The notes: a model not told the origin generated them from the sequence alone. Shown: positions 8,741 through 16,158, numbered from the stretch's first letter. The stretch is DNA of 64,000 nt from Maridesulfovibrio sp. (GCF_963678865.1 NZ_OY787459.1:3402501-3466500), one strand, 5' to 3'. Made by a program: numbers and translations.

Positions 8741-9265
8741 TTTACATGTGGAATATGTTCTTCCGATGCGGCGGCAATGGCCTGAACCATTTCCGTAGTG
8801 GAATTGATCATATCTATAATTCCGCCGATGGCTAGTCCTGCTTCGCCAGCAAGCTCTGTGCTGCTTTCAACCACTTTGGATGTTTTTTCCATTCTGTTGA
8901 TAGAGTTGGACGTGCCACCCTTTGACGCATAGCCTCCTCGGCTTTTCGAGTGGCTTCTTGTGCCTGAATAGCTTTATCTTCAGTTTCTTCTGTTTTGGCC
9001 GTTATTTCAGCTAGATTATTTCGCAGGGTCGCAGCCATGGAATTTAGGGCAGACTGAAGTTGAGCTGTTTCATCATTACCATTTGCAGCAAGATCTATGT
9101 CAAAATTTCCGTTTGTTATCTGAGTCGCTGCTTTTACACTTTCCTAAAGAGCTTTCGAGATGCGATTTGAAAGGAGAATAGCCAGCCCTGCTGCCGCAGT
9201 ATGGAAAGCAAGGCAACTGCTATGTATATTCTGGTAGTATTTGAAATGGTTTTATCCATTTGAAC
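8719..9265 (-). pseudogene. methyl-accepting chemotaxis protein remnant
   Basis: Reading the minus strand from 9265 gives a second transmembrane helix (TTRIYIAVALLSI, then AAAGLAILLSNRIS), a HAMP-like segment (ESVKAATQITNGNFDIDL) and a coiled coil (MAATLRNNLAEITAKTEE). In another frame follows a signalling-domain piece (MEKTSKVVESSTELAGEAG, then AIAAASEEH). The lesions are a frameshift inside the membrane helix, an in-frame TAG where Gln is expected after ISKAL, a deletion plus frameshift near 8920, and loss of the C-terminal methylation helix. The sensor domain is absent: the reading frame stops where the element-end repeat at 9280 begins. This is a dead receptor gene, probably broken by past integration events. 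The 68-aa ORF at 8832-9038 is part of it. Confidence 0.8.
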
Positions 9266-9279
9266 GACATTATTTTTTG

Positions 9280-9350
9280 GGTCAACAATTTTTCAGCGGT
9301 GTTACAGGGGGGGGGGAACCTGTTTGGGTCACCAAAAGGTTTACCGGAAT
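9280..9350. repeat. decayed element left-end repeat (copy LE1)
   Basis: Starts GGTCAACAATTTTTCAGCGG and ends near GGTTTACCGGAAT. It matches, with substitutions and an expanded G run, the left-end repeat at 14986-15050 and 17464-17528. A downstream GGGGCTCG (about 9380) also matches the flank of the 17464 copy. No tRNA fragment is recognisable to its left, so it looks like the oldest end. Confidence 0.7.
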
Positions 9351-9474
9351 GGTATGCCCTTTTTTGGGAGTGATCATGGGGCTCGAAGGCGGTGTTGAGT
9401 ACTCTTCTCTATAGCGAAGCCATATTGGCAACTTTGGTTCAATCAAAGATTGCATAGAAATAGAGATCGTTGGA

Positions 9475-10731
9475 TCATTTAAGCAATTCTTGAATGGATA
9501 GTTGTTTTTTAGCTAATTCGCTGCATTTGGGAGCATCATTCTCGACCAGACTTACAATAGTGCTATCAAGCCTACTTTCATTTTTCATCTTTGTCAGTAT
9601 GGATAACGATTGTTCCAGCGACATACCCTTACGATAGGGTCTGTCCTGTAGCAGGGCTTGAAAGACATCTGCGACCGCAATTATTCTCGCGGGCAGGGGA
9701 ATTTTCCCTTTTTCAGGATGGAATGGATAGCCAGTTCCAATGTCGTTTTCGTGGTGGTAGGCTGCCCAGAGGGCTATCTCTTCAAGGCCGGTAACAGGGC
9801 GTAAAATTTCAAATGTCTCGTAGCTGTGTTGGTTGATTATTGCTCGTTCAGTGGGGCTTAACGGTCCTTTTTTTTCAAGGATATTGTCTGGAATATGTAA
9901 TTTTCCTATGTCATGGAGATATGCTGCTATTTCAATTTTATCTACTACAATGTCGGGTAGGCCATATTTTATTGCAATATGTCGCGATAGATTTGCAACT
10001 CCATATGAGTGCTGGACAGTGAATGAACTCTTTTGGTCAATAATGTATGAAAAGATTTTTGCAAGTTGTTTTAAATCTGCCAATGATATAATTTTAGTGG
10101 ATTCCAATGATCCCATTTCCCATGCAAACTTTTCTATATGTCTATCTTCAAGTGAAAGCCAAAAGGCTTCAGCCTGTGAAATATCTAAGAATGTTTTTAC
10201 AAATTCAGGATTGAAATAGGTGTTAGACTTTTCTGCGATGCTTTTTTTGATAGTTTCAATGTGAAGAAGTATGTTCTTTTCGTAGTATGGAGCTGCTGTA
10301 ATATCTATTCTGTCTGCAATAAAAATGAGATTGGCTACTCTTTTGTCGAAAATTGTGGTCTCTGCATGCTGTAGCTCTTCCCACGGAGTGTGATGATATA
10401 ATATAGGAATGGCCATTTTTTTTAATGGTTCGAAATGTGATAACAAATCGTGTCCTATGCGGCAGTGTAGTCCGGATTGCTCCCAGTCAAAAAGGTTTGC
10501 CAAATAGGAGTGAACAGTATCAGAGGATACGCCGCAATCGTGAAGTAATCCAAGCTCATATATGAAAAAAAGATTTTCGTCGCTGAAATTCAAAGCTTTT
10601 GCCATTTGCAAAGCAATATAGCCAACCCGTTTGCCGTGATTGGTGTCATTCATGCCCACTAAACTGACGGCATTTTCTATTGCCAACACCATTTGGCGAA
10701 GATCCACTGAAATTGTCTCTGGATAATCCAT
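9475..10731 (-). CDS. tandem HD-domain protein with C-terminal HD-GYP
   Basis: A 418-aa cytoplasmic protein with two HD phosphohydrolase domains. The first (about residues 30-165) has GLLHDCG and a YHHTPWEE motif. The second (about 240-400) is an HD-GYP domain with AAYLHDIGK, YHHENDIGTGYPF, then IPLPARIIAVADVFQALLQD and RPYRKG. HD-GYP proteins typically hydrolyse cyclic di-GMP. The metal residues H, HD, HH and D are all present, although the usual HHExxDGxGYP has Ile in place of the Asp before GTGYP. No receiver or sensor domain is fused. It lies between two element-end repeats (9280 and 10931), so it may be cargo of an old fourth element. Confidence 0.8.
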   Translation of the reverse strand: MDYPETISVDLRQMVLAIENAVSLVGMNDTNHGKRVGYIALQMAKALNFSDENLFFIYELGLLHDCGVSSDTVHSYLANLFDWEQSGLHCRIGHDLLSHFEPLKKMAIPILYHHTPWEELQHAETTIFDKRVANLIFIADRIDITAAPYYEKNILLHIETIKKSIAEKSNTYFNPEFVKTFLDISQAEAFWLSLEDRHIEKFAWEMGSLESTKIISLADLKQLAKIFSYIIDQKSSFTVQHSYGVANLSRHIAIKYGLPDIVVDKIEIAAYLHDIGKLHIPDNILEKKGPLSPTERAIINQHSYETFEILRPVTGLEEIALWAAYHHENDIGTGYPFHPEKGKIPLPARIIAVADVFQALLQDRPYRKGMSLEQSLSILTKMKNESRLDSTIVSLVENDAPKCSELAKKQLSIQELLK

Positions 10732-10930
10732 AAGATTCTTCTTAGCTGATTTATAGGTTTGGTTTTAATAATTCTATCAAAAACACAATGTGGGGGGAAG
10801 TTAAAATAAAAGTGTTCTTGTGTTTGTCTAATTTAGGTAGAAGGGTACGAAAAAACAATAATATAGTTAGATTATGCCCAAGTCGTATTGTTTTGTGGGA
10901 AAAAATGACTTTGGATATTTATAATATGAG

Positions 10931-11004
10931 TAACCAGAGGTTCACCAAAATGTTGACACCCAAAAATAAAAGGACCAATCAGCGGTATGCTAACTGGTCC
11001 TTTT
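10931..11004 (-). repeat. element right-end repeat with tRNA-Pro terminator (copy RE1)
   Basis: Contains GGTTCACCAAAATGTTGAC (to 10957) followed by a hairpin, AAAAGGACCA at 10968-10977 with TGGTCCTTTT at 10995-11004. It closely matches the segments at 17276-17353 and 32445-32523. On the minus strand the hairpin sits just downstream of the tRNA 3' fragment and has the form of the tRNA-Pro terminator. Confidence 0.8.
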
Positions 11005-11021
11005 ACTTGGATTTTATGATG

Positions 11022-11066
11022 TTCGGAGCAGGAGGATTTGAACCCCCGGCATCTTGCTCCCAAAGT
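11022..11066 (-). repeat. tRNA-Pro(UGG) 3'-half fragment (attachment-site copy 1)
   Basis: Matches the intact tRNA-Pro gene (32540-32616) from its 3' end through the T arm to the anticodon loop (ending CCCAAAG on the plus strand), then diverges. One base in the CCA end differs (GTTCGG instead of GGTCGG). It is the expected product of integration into the tRNA anticodon loop and the leftmost clear copy. Confidence 0.88.
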
Positions 11067-11178
11067 CGTTTGCGAATGTTGCAACCGTTTAATTCATTGA
11101 ATAATTTTTCGAATTGGGGACATTTTTTTGGGGATTTTTGGGAGGTTTTGGGGGTGAATGGTTCCCCGTGGAATTCAA

Positions 11179-11466
11179 CTAAAGTTGTCGTTCCACATCC
11201 ATGCTTTGATGCAAAATCCTGCTGATTATGACTGTGTTCTTAGCAATGTGATAAAAAATTAGATGTTTCCCTACCGGATATTTACGGTAGCCATTTCGGA
11301 TATGATCGCAATTCACACCAAGTCTATAATTCTCTGCAAGCATATGGAAGGTCGAATCCATTTGGGTCAGATAGTCATTGCGCTGTGCGGTCCCCCATGT
11401 CTTTTGAGTGTATCGCGCAATGTTTTTCAAGTCAGCATAAGCTTTATTGGTTAACTTGAAATTCAT
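11179..11466 (-). CDS. ParE/RelE-superfamily toxin
   Basis: A 95-aa toxin of a type II toxin-antitoxin module. ParE-like features: the N-terminal KAYADLKNIARYTQKTWG helix, the central YRKYPVGKHLIFYHI strand pair and the C-terminal IISRILHQSMDVERQL. ParE family members usually poison DNA gyrase, while RelE relatives cleave mRNA; the pattern RILHQ-MD favours ParE. Its ATG directly abuts the stop of the upstream parD, giving tight coupling. It lies 113 bp from tRNA fragment 1, in the same position and orientation as the ParE of element B. Confidence 0.88.
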   Translation of the reverse strand: MNFKLTNKAYADLKNIARYTQKTWGTAQRNDYLTQMDSTFHMLAENYRLGVNCDHIRNGYRKYPVGKHLIFYHIAKNTVIISRILHQSMDVERQL

Positions 11467-11697
11467 CTAGCGATCCAATTCTTCCATAATGCTTTCAAGC
11501 GAGTAGTCGGAAAGACCGCTTTCCTCTCCTTCCCGTAGTGCCTGTCGCAGGGCTTTTAATTTGGTCTCTCTTTCTTCAAGGAGTCTCAGTCCTGCACGTA
11601 TTGTCTCGCTTGCGGAATTGAAGCGACCGGATTTTACCTGATCGGTGATAAAAGTATCAAAATGTTCGCCGAGTGTTACGCTGGTATTTTTTTGCAT
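11467..11697 (-). CDS. ParD-type antitoxin
   Basis: A 76-aa antitoxin with an N-terminal ribbon-helix-helix (SVTLGEHFDTFITDQVKSG) and the family signature GRFNSASETIRAGLRLLEE. The acidic C-terminal tail (about residues 50-76) should wrap the toxin. ATG at 11697 is chosen because AGGGAGG lies just upstream; a longer in-frame ORF to 11778 lacks a ribosome binding site and adds a non-conserved leader. ParD normally represses its own operon by binding the promoter. Confidence 0.9.
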   Translation of the reverse strand: MQKNTSVTLGEHFDTFITDQVKSGRFNSASETIRAGLRLLEERETKLKALRQALREGEESGLSDYSLESIMEELDR

Positions 11698-11967
11698 GGT
11701 GGCCTCCCTTGTTTGGATATACTTATAAATAATATTTGTTGGTATTGTTGGCAAGGAGGAGAGTTTCTTCGGAAACATTGGGTCGATCTCGTATGAGGTC
11801 GGCCCTTTTCTTTTTGCCTGCGGCGGGTGGTGACGGGATTAAGTGCTAGTCCTTACTCTGATCATAAATTTTTTGAGTTCGTGGCTGTCGGGTTCCGACC
11901 ATGAAAAAATGAAGAATTGAGTATTTGGTGACACGGGTGTGCCGAGGGCGGAGTGGGGTCTCCTGTG
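11698..11967. other. parDE promoter region and spacer
   Basis: About 270 bases upstream of parD, with a short stem near 11765-11815. The promoter and ParD operator of the module should lie close to 11700-11760. I see no additional gene. Confidence 0.4.
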
Positions 11968-12405
11968 CTATGTGTGCTTTTTCTCGGAAGGGCAAACTTG
12001 GTGCTGAGGATCAAACCATAATATCTGAAAAATATTTCCTTTCAATATTCCCCAAAGTCGAGGTTTTCCACCGAACCTTAATCGATACAGAGCATCAACT
12101 TTTATTTTCAATGTGTTCAGTCTTGCTTGTGCTCGTGGAACTAATCGGCCAACAGGGACGGCATGATTATATTGTTGTTTTTCATGAAATATTTCGGCTA
12201 TAGTCTGTTTTTCATATGCATGTAGTTTGTCTGCATACCTATTCAAATGTTTGGGTAAAGAAGTCCACGGAGATTCAGGTGCTTGGTCCATCAAGTTAAA
12301 GTGCCATGAAATATGGCTATCCAAAATTTGTTCTGGATTTTCTGAAAATTTAACCGTTTTGGACGGTGTGGGATTTTGGTTAATTTTAGCTGTTTTCTTC
12401 GCCAT
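11968..12405 (-). CDS. putative toxin partner of Panacea antitoxin (PanT-like)
   Basis: A 145-aa protein encoded 3 bp downstream of a Panacea-domain gene. The N-terminal half is helical (residues 25-90). The C-terminal part reads LYRLRFGGKPRLWGILKG, then FQILWFDPQHQVCPS and KKHT, a strand-rich pattern of Arg-rich hairpin plus WFDPxH that recalls ParE/RelE-like compact toxin folds. In Panacea systems the neighbouring gene is the toxin and can be of many unrelated folds, so context supports a toxin. The sequence alone does not prove activity. Confident as a gene, moderate as a toxin. Confidence 0.6.
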   Translation of the reverse strand: MAKKTAKINQNPTPSKTVKFSENPEQILDSHISWHFNLMDQAPESPWTSLPKHLNRYADKLHAYEKQTIAEIFHEKQQYNHAVPVGRLVPRAQARLNTLKIKVDALYRLRFGGKPRLWGILKGNIFQILWFDPQHQVCPSEKKHT

Positions 12406-12408
12406 CTT

Positions 12409-12837
12409 CTAAAGACCACTATAGTATTCAGCCATAGCGCTTTGAGTAATTTCCGTATTACAAGAAGAACCATCAGGGCATCCTGCCCTTGCGTCGAGCC
12501 AAGGTTTTTCTAAGTGAGTCAAAGCTACTAACCATTGAGCACTTTTGTCTCCGTATGTTTTTAAAACGGAGTCTATAGTTTCTTTCTCGTCAGCGGATAG
12601 ATTGGAAGAATTTCCATCTTCTATGAGATTTATCTTAAATTGTCCTCTGTGTTTAGCAAACAGAGAAGGCACAACAGGACCATTCGCCCAAGCTTGTATT
12701 GGTTCGGCGAAAAGCGGTGCTTCATCCCAAACTAATGACCAAGCTTGACTATAATATACAAGTTTTTGCAGTTTTATCGTGGTGAGTTCTTTTTTTTGCT
12801 CTAAAATATATGCTGCAACATCAAGACAATTTGCCAT
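12409..12837 (-). CDS. Panacea-domain (DUF4065, SocA/GepA-like) antitoxin
   Basis: A 142-aa protein matching the Panacea/DUF4065 family: LDVAAYILEQ at the N-terminus, TIKLQKLVYYSQAWSLVWDE near residues 20-40 and the hallmark FAEPIQAWANGPVVPSLF near 43-60. This family contains hyperpromiscuous antitoxins that directly neutralise diverse toxins. ATG at 12837 is preceded by a strong AAAGGAGGAGG; the longer ORF start at 12867 lacks one. The antitoxin gene is first and the putative toxin follows after 3 bp, the usual type II order. The gene is divergent from the Rhs fragment, only 45 bp away. Confidence 0.88.
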   Translation of the reverse strand: MANCLDVAAYILEQKKELTTIKLQKLVYYSQAWSLVWDEAPLFAEPIQAWANGPVVPSLFAKHRGQFKINLIEDGNSSNLSADEKETIDSVLKTYGDKSAQWLVALTHLEKPWLDARAGCPDGSSCNTEITQSAMAEYYSGL

Positions 12838-12881
12838 GACTTCCTCCTCCTTTATTTTCCTATTCATTAATTAGGCCTCGC

Positions 12882-13979
12882 ATGTTGATAAGTCAATACG
12901 AATGCCTGTCCAATGGTCAACTCTGTAAGGTTATTCTGCCTGGTGGTCGGATCATTGAATACGTTTGTGATAAACGTGGTGTGCGCATTGCTAAGAAAAT
13001 TAACGGTAAGATTGTTGAAAAGTATAAATGGAAAGATTTCAGCACACTTGAAGCAATTACTGACAGTAAGGGTAAGAATAAGTGGACCTTCAATCATGAT
13101 GAAGAAGCAAGCCAGATCGTCGCGGTCTTTGAAGGGAAGACGTATTATTTAGCGAGGGATCAAGTCGGATCAGTTTTTATGGTTGCTGATGATCAAGGAA
13201 ATGAGCTAAAGAAAATTATCTATGATTCGTTTGGAAATATATTAACAGATACATACAAACAATTTCATCTGCCGCTAGGTTTTGCCTCCGGACTTAATGA
13301 TAAGGATACCGGGTTGGTTCATTTCGGTTTTCGGGAGTATGATCCTGAAGTAGGGCGTTTCACTGCCCAAGATCCGCTTGGGTATGGCGGTGGTGATGTA
13401 GATGTTTATGGGTATTGTCTGGATGATCCGATCAATTTTAATGATGCAATGGGATTGGAGGCTGGTGGAATTTGGGGAACAACTCCTAGAAGAGAAGATG
13501 TTAAAATTTATTATATATGGAAAGCGAATGAGGGAGCGTGTGATACTTGTGTAAAAAAGAATGGAGAAGTGTTTGAAACTCCGGCAACAGAACGACCTCA
13601 TCCCAATTGTAAATGCCAGCAGATTGAATTTACTAGGTGGAAAGAGTGCTCTGAATGGAAGTTTATTAAAGAGCTTAAAACCTTAACTTACGAACTTGTT
13701 CGTGTTCATTTTTCTGATTTAACAGCAAATACCGGGCTCGCTACATGGCACAGGAAATATCTTGCTGAAGAAGGACGCACGGTGAAAAAAATTCGGGAAG
13801 TCGGCGATGGACCGGTGGAACAGTTGTCGGAAAAAGAAGAAACACGAATCGTAAGGAAAATGGAGGTGCGCACTGTACCTGCGTTTAGATTTACTGGGGG
13901 AGTAGATGCAGGAGATGGAGATGTGGGATCAACGACAAACCCATGGACTGGTGAAGGTGTCCCGATTCCTAAAAGGTAG
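12882..13979 (+). CDS. orphan Rhs/YD-repeat C-terminal fragment with toxin tip
   Basis: A 365-aa ORF equal to the last part of an Rhs protein. It has YD-type repeats (GQLCKVILPGGRIIEYVCD, GVRIAKKINGKIVEKY), the end of the Rhs core (YLARDQVGS, LVHFGFREYDPEVGRFTAQ, DPLGYGGG) and then a variable C-terminal domain of about 175 residues. That tip has a likely zinc site, ACDTC with HPNCKC 31 residues later, as in MuF-like domains of polymorphic toxins. The shell-forming N-terminus (over 1000 residues) is absent: the ORF begins 45 bp from the divergent Panacea gene, leaving no room. It is either a dead remnant or an orphan tip that is active only after recombination into a full rhs gene. Confidence 0.7.
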   Translation: MLISQYECLSNGQLCKVILPGGRIIEYVCDKRGVRIAKKINGKIVEKYKWKDFSTLEAITDSKGKNKWTFNHDEEASQIVAVFEGKTYYLARDQVGSVFMVADDQGNELKKIIYDSFGNILTDTYKQFHLPLGFASGLNDKDTGLVHFGFREYDPEVGRFTAQDPLGYGGGDVDVYGYCLDDPINFNDAMGLEAGGIWGTTPRREDVKIYYIWKANEGACDTCVKKNGEVFETPATERPHPNCKCQQIEFTRWKECSEWKFIKELKTLTYELVRVHFSDLTANTGLATWHRKYLAEEGRTVKKIREVGDGPVEQLSEKEETRIVRKMEVRTVPAFRFTGGVDAGDGDVGSTTNPWTGEGVPIPKR

Positions 13980-14616
13980 TTTTTTATTGTGTTTGCTGTT
14001 TGTTCTAACTGATATTGCCTTTGGGGCTGAAGATTTAGATCGTAATGCTACCATGTTCTTAGGCCCACCGATGGGGCAGTCCCTTACCTTAAAAGGGCAA
14101 GATGGCAGTATTACTAGTCGTTTCTGTAGTTCTGTTTCTGATGGTGTCTTTTATATTGAGGAAAGAACAAGGTTGCCCGCTAGGAAGATACAGCTGAATG
14201 GTATTAATTTGTCCAAATATCCGGCAGATGTAATTAAGATTATGAAAGGAGAGAAGGATATCGTTAATAATTATACCTTGAGGGCTGATGGGCCGAGAAT
14301 AGTTGGCAGAAGCCTTACATTCAAAGGCGAAGAGGGTGTTCTTGCTGATTTTGAAAAACAGCAATGGACCCAGAATGGAAAGTCAAATGGTGTAGAAGTC
14401 AGTATTGATTGTAAAATTGTAAAGTACAGCAAAAAAGTTATCTTGGGAAAGTTGAGAACATTGGTCCATGTCGAATCTGCATATATTGCTGATGGGGTTA
14501 CGTACAAGGAGCTGGCTATTATTGCTTCCGGTTTATGGGTTATTTATCGTGAAGCATTGTCTCCCGGGGCACCTATTGTCTTGATTAATCTTGAAGAAGA
14601 TTTGAACTTTAAATAA
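13921..14616 (+). CDS. putative exported immunity protein for the Rhs tip
   Basis: A 231-aa protein whose start overlaps the 3' end of the Rhs fragment by about 59 bp in another frame, a typical toxin-immunity arrangement. A signal-peptide-like segment (FLKGSFLLCLLFVLTDIAFG) lies near residues 15-35, so the mature protein should be periplasmic or lipid-anchored. ATG at 13921 is chosen for the AGGAG upstream; GTG at 13951 or 13957 would place the signal sequence nearer the N-terminus. The rest is strand-rich and unrecognised. The immunity role rests on position only. If right, the toxin would act in or through the periplasm. A terminator follows. Confidence 0.55.
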   Translation: MWDQRQTHGLVKVSRFLKGSFLLCLLFVLTDIAFGAEDLDRNATMFLGPPMGQSLTLKGQDGSITSRFCSSVSDGVFYIEERTRLPARKIQLNGINLSKYPADVIKIMKGEKDIVNNYTLRADGPRIVGRSLTFKGEEGVLADFEKQQWTQNGKSNGVEVSIDCKIVKYSKKVILGKLRTLVHVESAYIADGVTYKELAIIASGLWVIYREALSPGAPIVLINLEEDLNFK

Positions 14617-14624
14617 AATAGCTC

Positions 14625-14654
14625 AAAGCCAGTCTCCCCGGAGGCTGGCTTTTT
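14625..14654 (+). terminator. Rho-independent terminator
   Basis: AAAGCCAGTCTCC (14625-14637) pairs with GGAGGCTGGCTTTTT (14640-14654). It ends the Rhs-tip/immunity transcript. Confidence 0.85.
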
Positions 14655-14850
14655 ATTATGGGGGCGTCTTGCTTTCCTGCCAAGTGTGCTGATGGTAATA
14701 ATGTATTTGGGTAGAAAATGTAGCTTGAGTCTATATGTCTGAAAATATGTATTAAAATTGTGGTGTGGCCTACATCGATACTTAGGCAATCTCACCTCGT
14801 TTTGTTTCACATTTTTCAAAAAGTCCCCAATTGAGTCCCCAACAACGAAA

Positions 14851-14882
14851 AAGCCCTTACGTAAAGTATAACGTAAGGGCTT
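14851..14882 (-). terminator. terminator beside tRNA-Pro fragment 2
   Basis: AAGCCCTTACGT (14851-14862) pairs perfectly with ACGTAAGGGCTT (14871-14882). On the minus strand it is followed by a T run. It takes the place of the GGACCA terminator seen beside the other tRNA copies, so the right end of element A has a different origin. Confidence 0.75.
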
Positions 14883-14890
14883 GAATTTAC

Positions 14891-14936
14891 TGGTCGGAGC
14901 AGGAGGATTTGAACCCCCGGCATCTTGCTCCCAAAG
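14891..14936 (-). repeat. tRNA-Pro(UGG) 3'-half fragment (attachment-site copy 2)
   Basis: Matches the intact tRNA from its CCA end through the T arm to the anticodon loop (CCCAAAG), then diverges. It marks the junction of elements A and B. Confidence 0.9.
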
Positions 14937-14985
14937 AACGAAGTTTACACCATAGTCCTTGAAATAATTAAACTTTATTTTTATT

Positions 14986-15050
14986 GGTCAACATTTTTTC
15001 AGTGGTGTTATAGGGGTGTTGAACCTCTTTGGTTCACCAAAATGTTGACC
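14986..15050. repeat. element left-end repeat (copy LE2)
   Basis: Begins GGTCAACATTTTTTCAGTGG and ends ACCAAAATGTTGACC. GGTCAACATTTT and AAAATGTTGACC form a 12-bp perfect inverted repeat at its edges. It is identical over 65 bp to 17464-17528. It lies 50 bp inside the tRNA fragment, where integrase arm-type sites would be expected. Confidence 0.85.
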
Positions 15051-15124
15051 TGAATTTGGGGTGCTGATTTTAAATTTCATGCACCCTTGATGATGCTGGT
15101 TTTCAAATTGTGATGTCGAATAAA

Positions 15125-15424
15125 CTATTCTGTGGGCAAATTAGATTTAATGTCCATCCTCTGGTGCAGCACGCCGATGATATCAATATGAGTTTGGCTG
15201 ATCAGGTAAAAGACAACATGCTTGTTTACTGAGATAGAATGATATCCGGGTTTAATTTCCGGTCTGCTTCGTCCAAGTTCAGGATTTGCGAGTAAACTTT
15301 TCAGTCGTGTTTCTATATCCATGAGATATGAATCCGCCTTGGCTTCACCCCATGTTTCGAAACTGTATTTCCATATGTCTTTCAGGTGCTCCTTGGCAGC
15401 AGGGGTAAAGCGGATTTTACGCAT
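15125..15424 (-). CDS. ParE-type toxin (second module)
   Basis: A 99-aa ParE/RelE-superfamily toxin. Features: N-terminal IRFTPAAKEHLKDIWKYS, central NPELGRSRPEIKPGYHS and KHVVFYL strands, and C-terminal IIGVLHQRMDI. The GVLHQRMD ending is characteristic of ParE. It overlaps the end of its parD by 8 bp, so translation is coupled. It is clearly a different ParE lineage from the one in element A, yet occupies the same position about 190 bp from the tRNA fragment. Confidence 0.92.
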   Translation of the reverse strand: MRKIRFTPAAKEHLKDIWKYSFETWGEAKADSYLMDIETRLKSLLANPELGRSRPEIKPGYHSISVNKHVVFYLISQTHIDIIGVLHQRMDIKSNLPTE

Positions 15425-15674
15425 CGCTTTCGAGTTTTGCTTCTTTGATGATGTCCGGGATGGTGGAATCTGTGAAATTACCGCTTTTGGCCTGCTCTTC
15501 GCCTACAGCCAGCTTTTTTTGCATGGCTTCGATTTTCATCATATTTACAAGGTCTTCGTTGGTGATCATAAACCTTAAAGCTTCGCGGATAACTTCGCTG
15601 GCATTATTGTAATGTCCGGATTGGACTTTGCTTTTAACCTGCGCTTCCAGTTCGGGAGTAAGTGAAATGTGCAT
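15417..15674 (-). CDS. ParD-type antitoxin (second module)
   Basis: An 85-aa antitoxin with an N-terminal ribbon-helix-helix (MHISLTPELEAQVKSKVQSG) and the ParD signature HYNNASEVIREALRFM. A long acidic helical tail follows (residues 45-85). A TTGTACAAAGGAGG-like leader gives a strong ribosome binding site before ATG 15674. It is expected to autoregulate the module and neutralise the ParE encoded immediately downstream. Confidence 0.92.
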   Translation of the reverse strand: MHISLTPELEAQVKSKVQSGHYNNASEVIREALRFMITNEDLVNMMKIEAMQKKLAVGEEQAKSGNFTDSTIPDIIKEAKLESDA

Positions 15675-15960
15675 GGTTCCTCCTTTGTTGAGGTAAATAT
15701 AAGGATGGATACAAGGATTGTCAAAGTTTGGAGGGTGTAGCTGGGGCCAGATTTATAGTGCTTGCTTTAATTTAATTAAAAATAATTAAGCCTTGACTGT
15801 GATATTTTAAGGAGTAAATTTTAGGGGCATTTGATGTGTCTGCCTTGATGTTAGTAAATCCAATCCTTGCTCAAGCTAGATGTTTTTAATGAGCTTGTCT
15901 TAGCCTTCTTTATTCTGAAGGCTATTTTTGGAATTAACTAATAAAAAATAGGTAATTATA
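15675..15960. other. spacer with a terminator-like hairpin
   Basis: About 285 bases. AGCCTTC (15902-15908) pairs with GAAGGCT (15917-15923) and is followed by ATTTTTG, a terminator-like stem or leader attenuator ahead of the 65-aa gene. The parDE promoter must lie near 15690-15760. No other gene is seen. Confidence 0.45.
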
Positions 15961-16158
15961 ATGATTGAAATAGACATATTGAGTGCAATACTGTCGGACC
16001 CTGATTTATTTAAGTTTACGGTTTCTGCAATCACTGTCAACAGGTTGATAAGCACTGTCGATAAATGGCTTGATATAAAAAAATATCGAGGTCGTTTTGA
16101 GGAGATGAAACTAAAACTTGAACATGGTCTACAGGACTTTGTGCCAGCATCAGCATAA
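15961..16158 (+). CDS. small hypothetical protein, 65 aa
   Basis: I do not recognise this protein. It begins MIEIDILSAILSDPDL, has a hydrophobic FTVSAITVNRLIS stretch (about residues 19-31) too polar for a confident membrane helix, then a basic helix (DKWLDIKKYRGRFEEMKLK). It lies upstream of the 307-aa gene, separated by a perfect hairpin, and may form a small operon with it. Only its position suggests that the two work together. Confidence 0.45.
   Translation: MIEIDILSAILSDPDLFKFTVSAITVNRLISTVDKWLDIKKYRGRFEEMKLKLEHGLQDFVPASA

Larger units (their letters stand above)
11066..14890. mobile_element. integrated element A (no recombinase)
   Basis: The segment between tRNA-Pro fragments 1 and 2. 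It carries ParDE, a Panacea toxin-antitoxin pair and an Rhs tip/immunity pair, and no integrase. A short inverted motif (AATTGGGGAC at 11112-11121; GTCCCCAATT at 14823-14832), each copy followed by T/A runs, lies near the two ends and may be its recombinase arm sites. Its ends differ from those of B and C, so it probably came from another integrase family member. Confidence 0.65.

Noticed and set aside
10788-11225. 145-aa ORF (and similar ORFs at 17210-17422 and 32443-32884) around tRNA-Pro copies
   Set aside because: They are translations of the element-end repeat, terminator hairpin and tRNA fragment; the shared peptide comes from the repeated DNA, not from a gene.
14544-14819. 91-aa minus-strand ORF downstream of the Rhs-tip locus
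   Set aside because: It spans the terminator and repeat region, with unlikely composition and no ribosome binding site.
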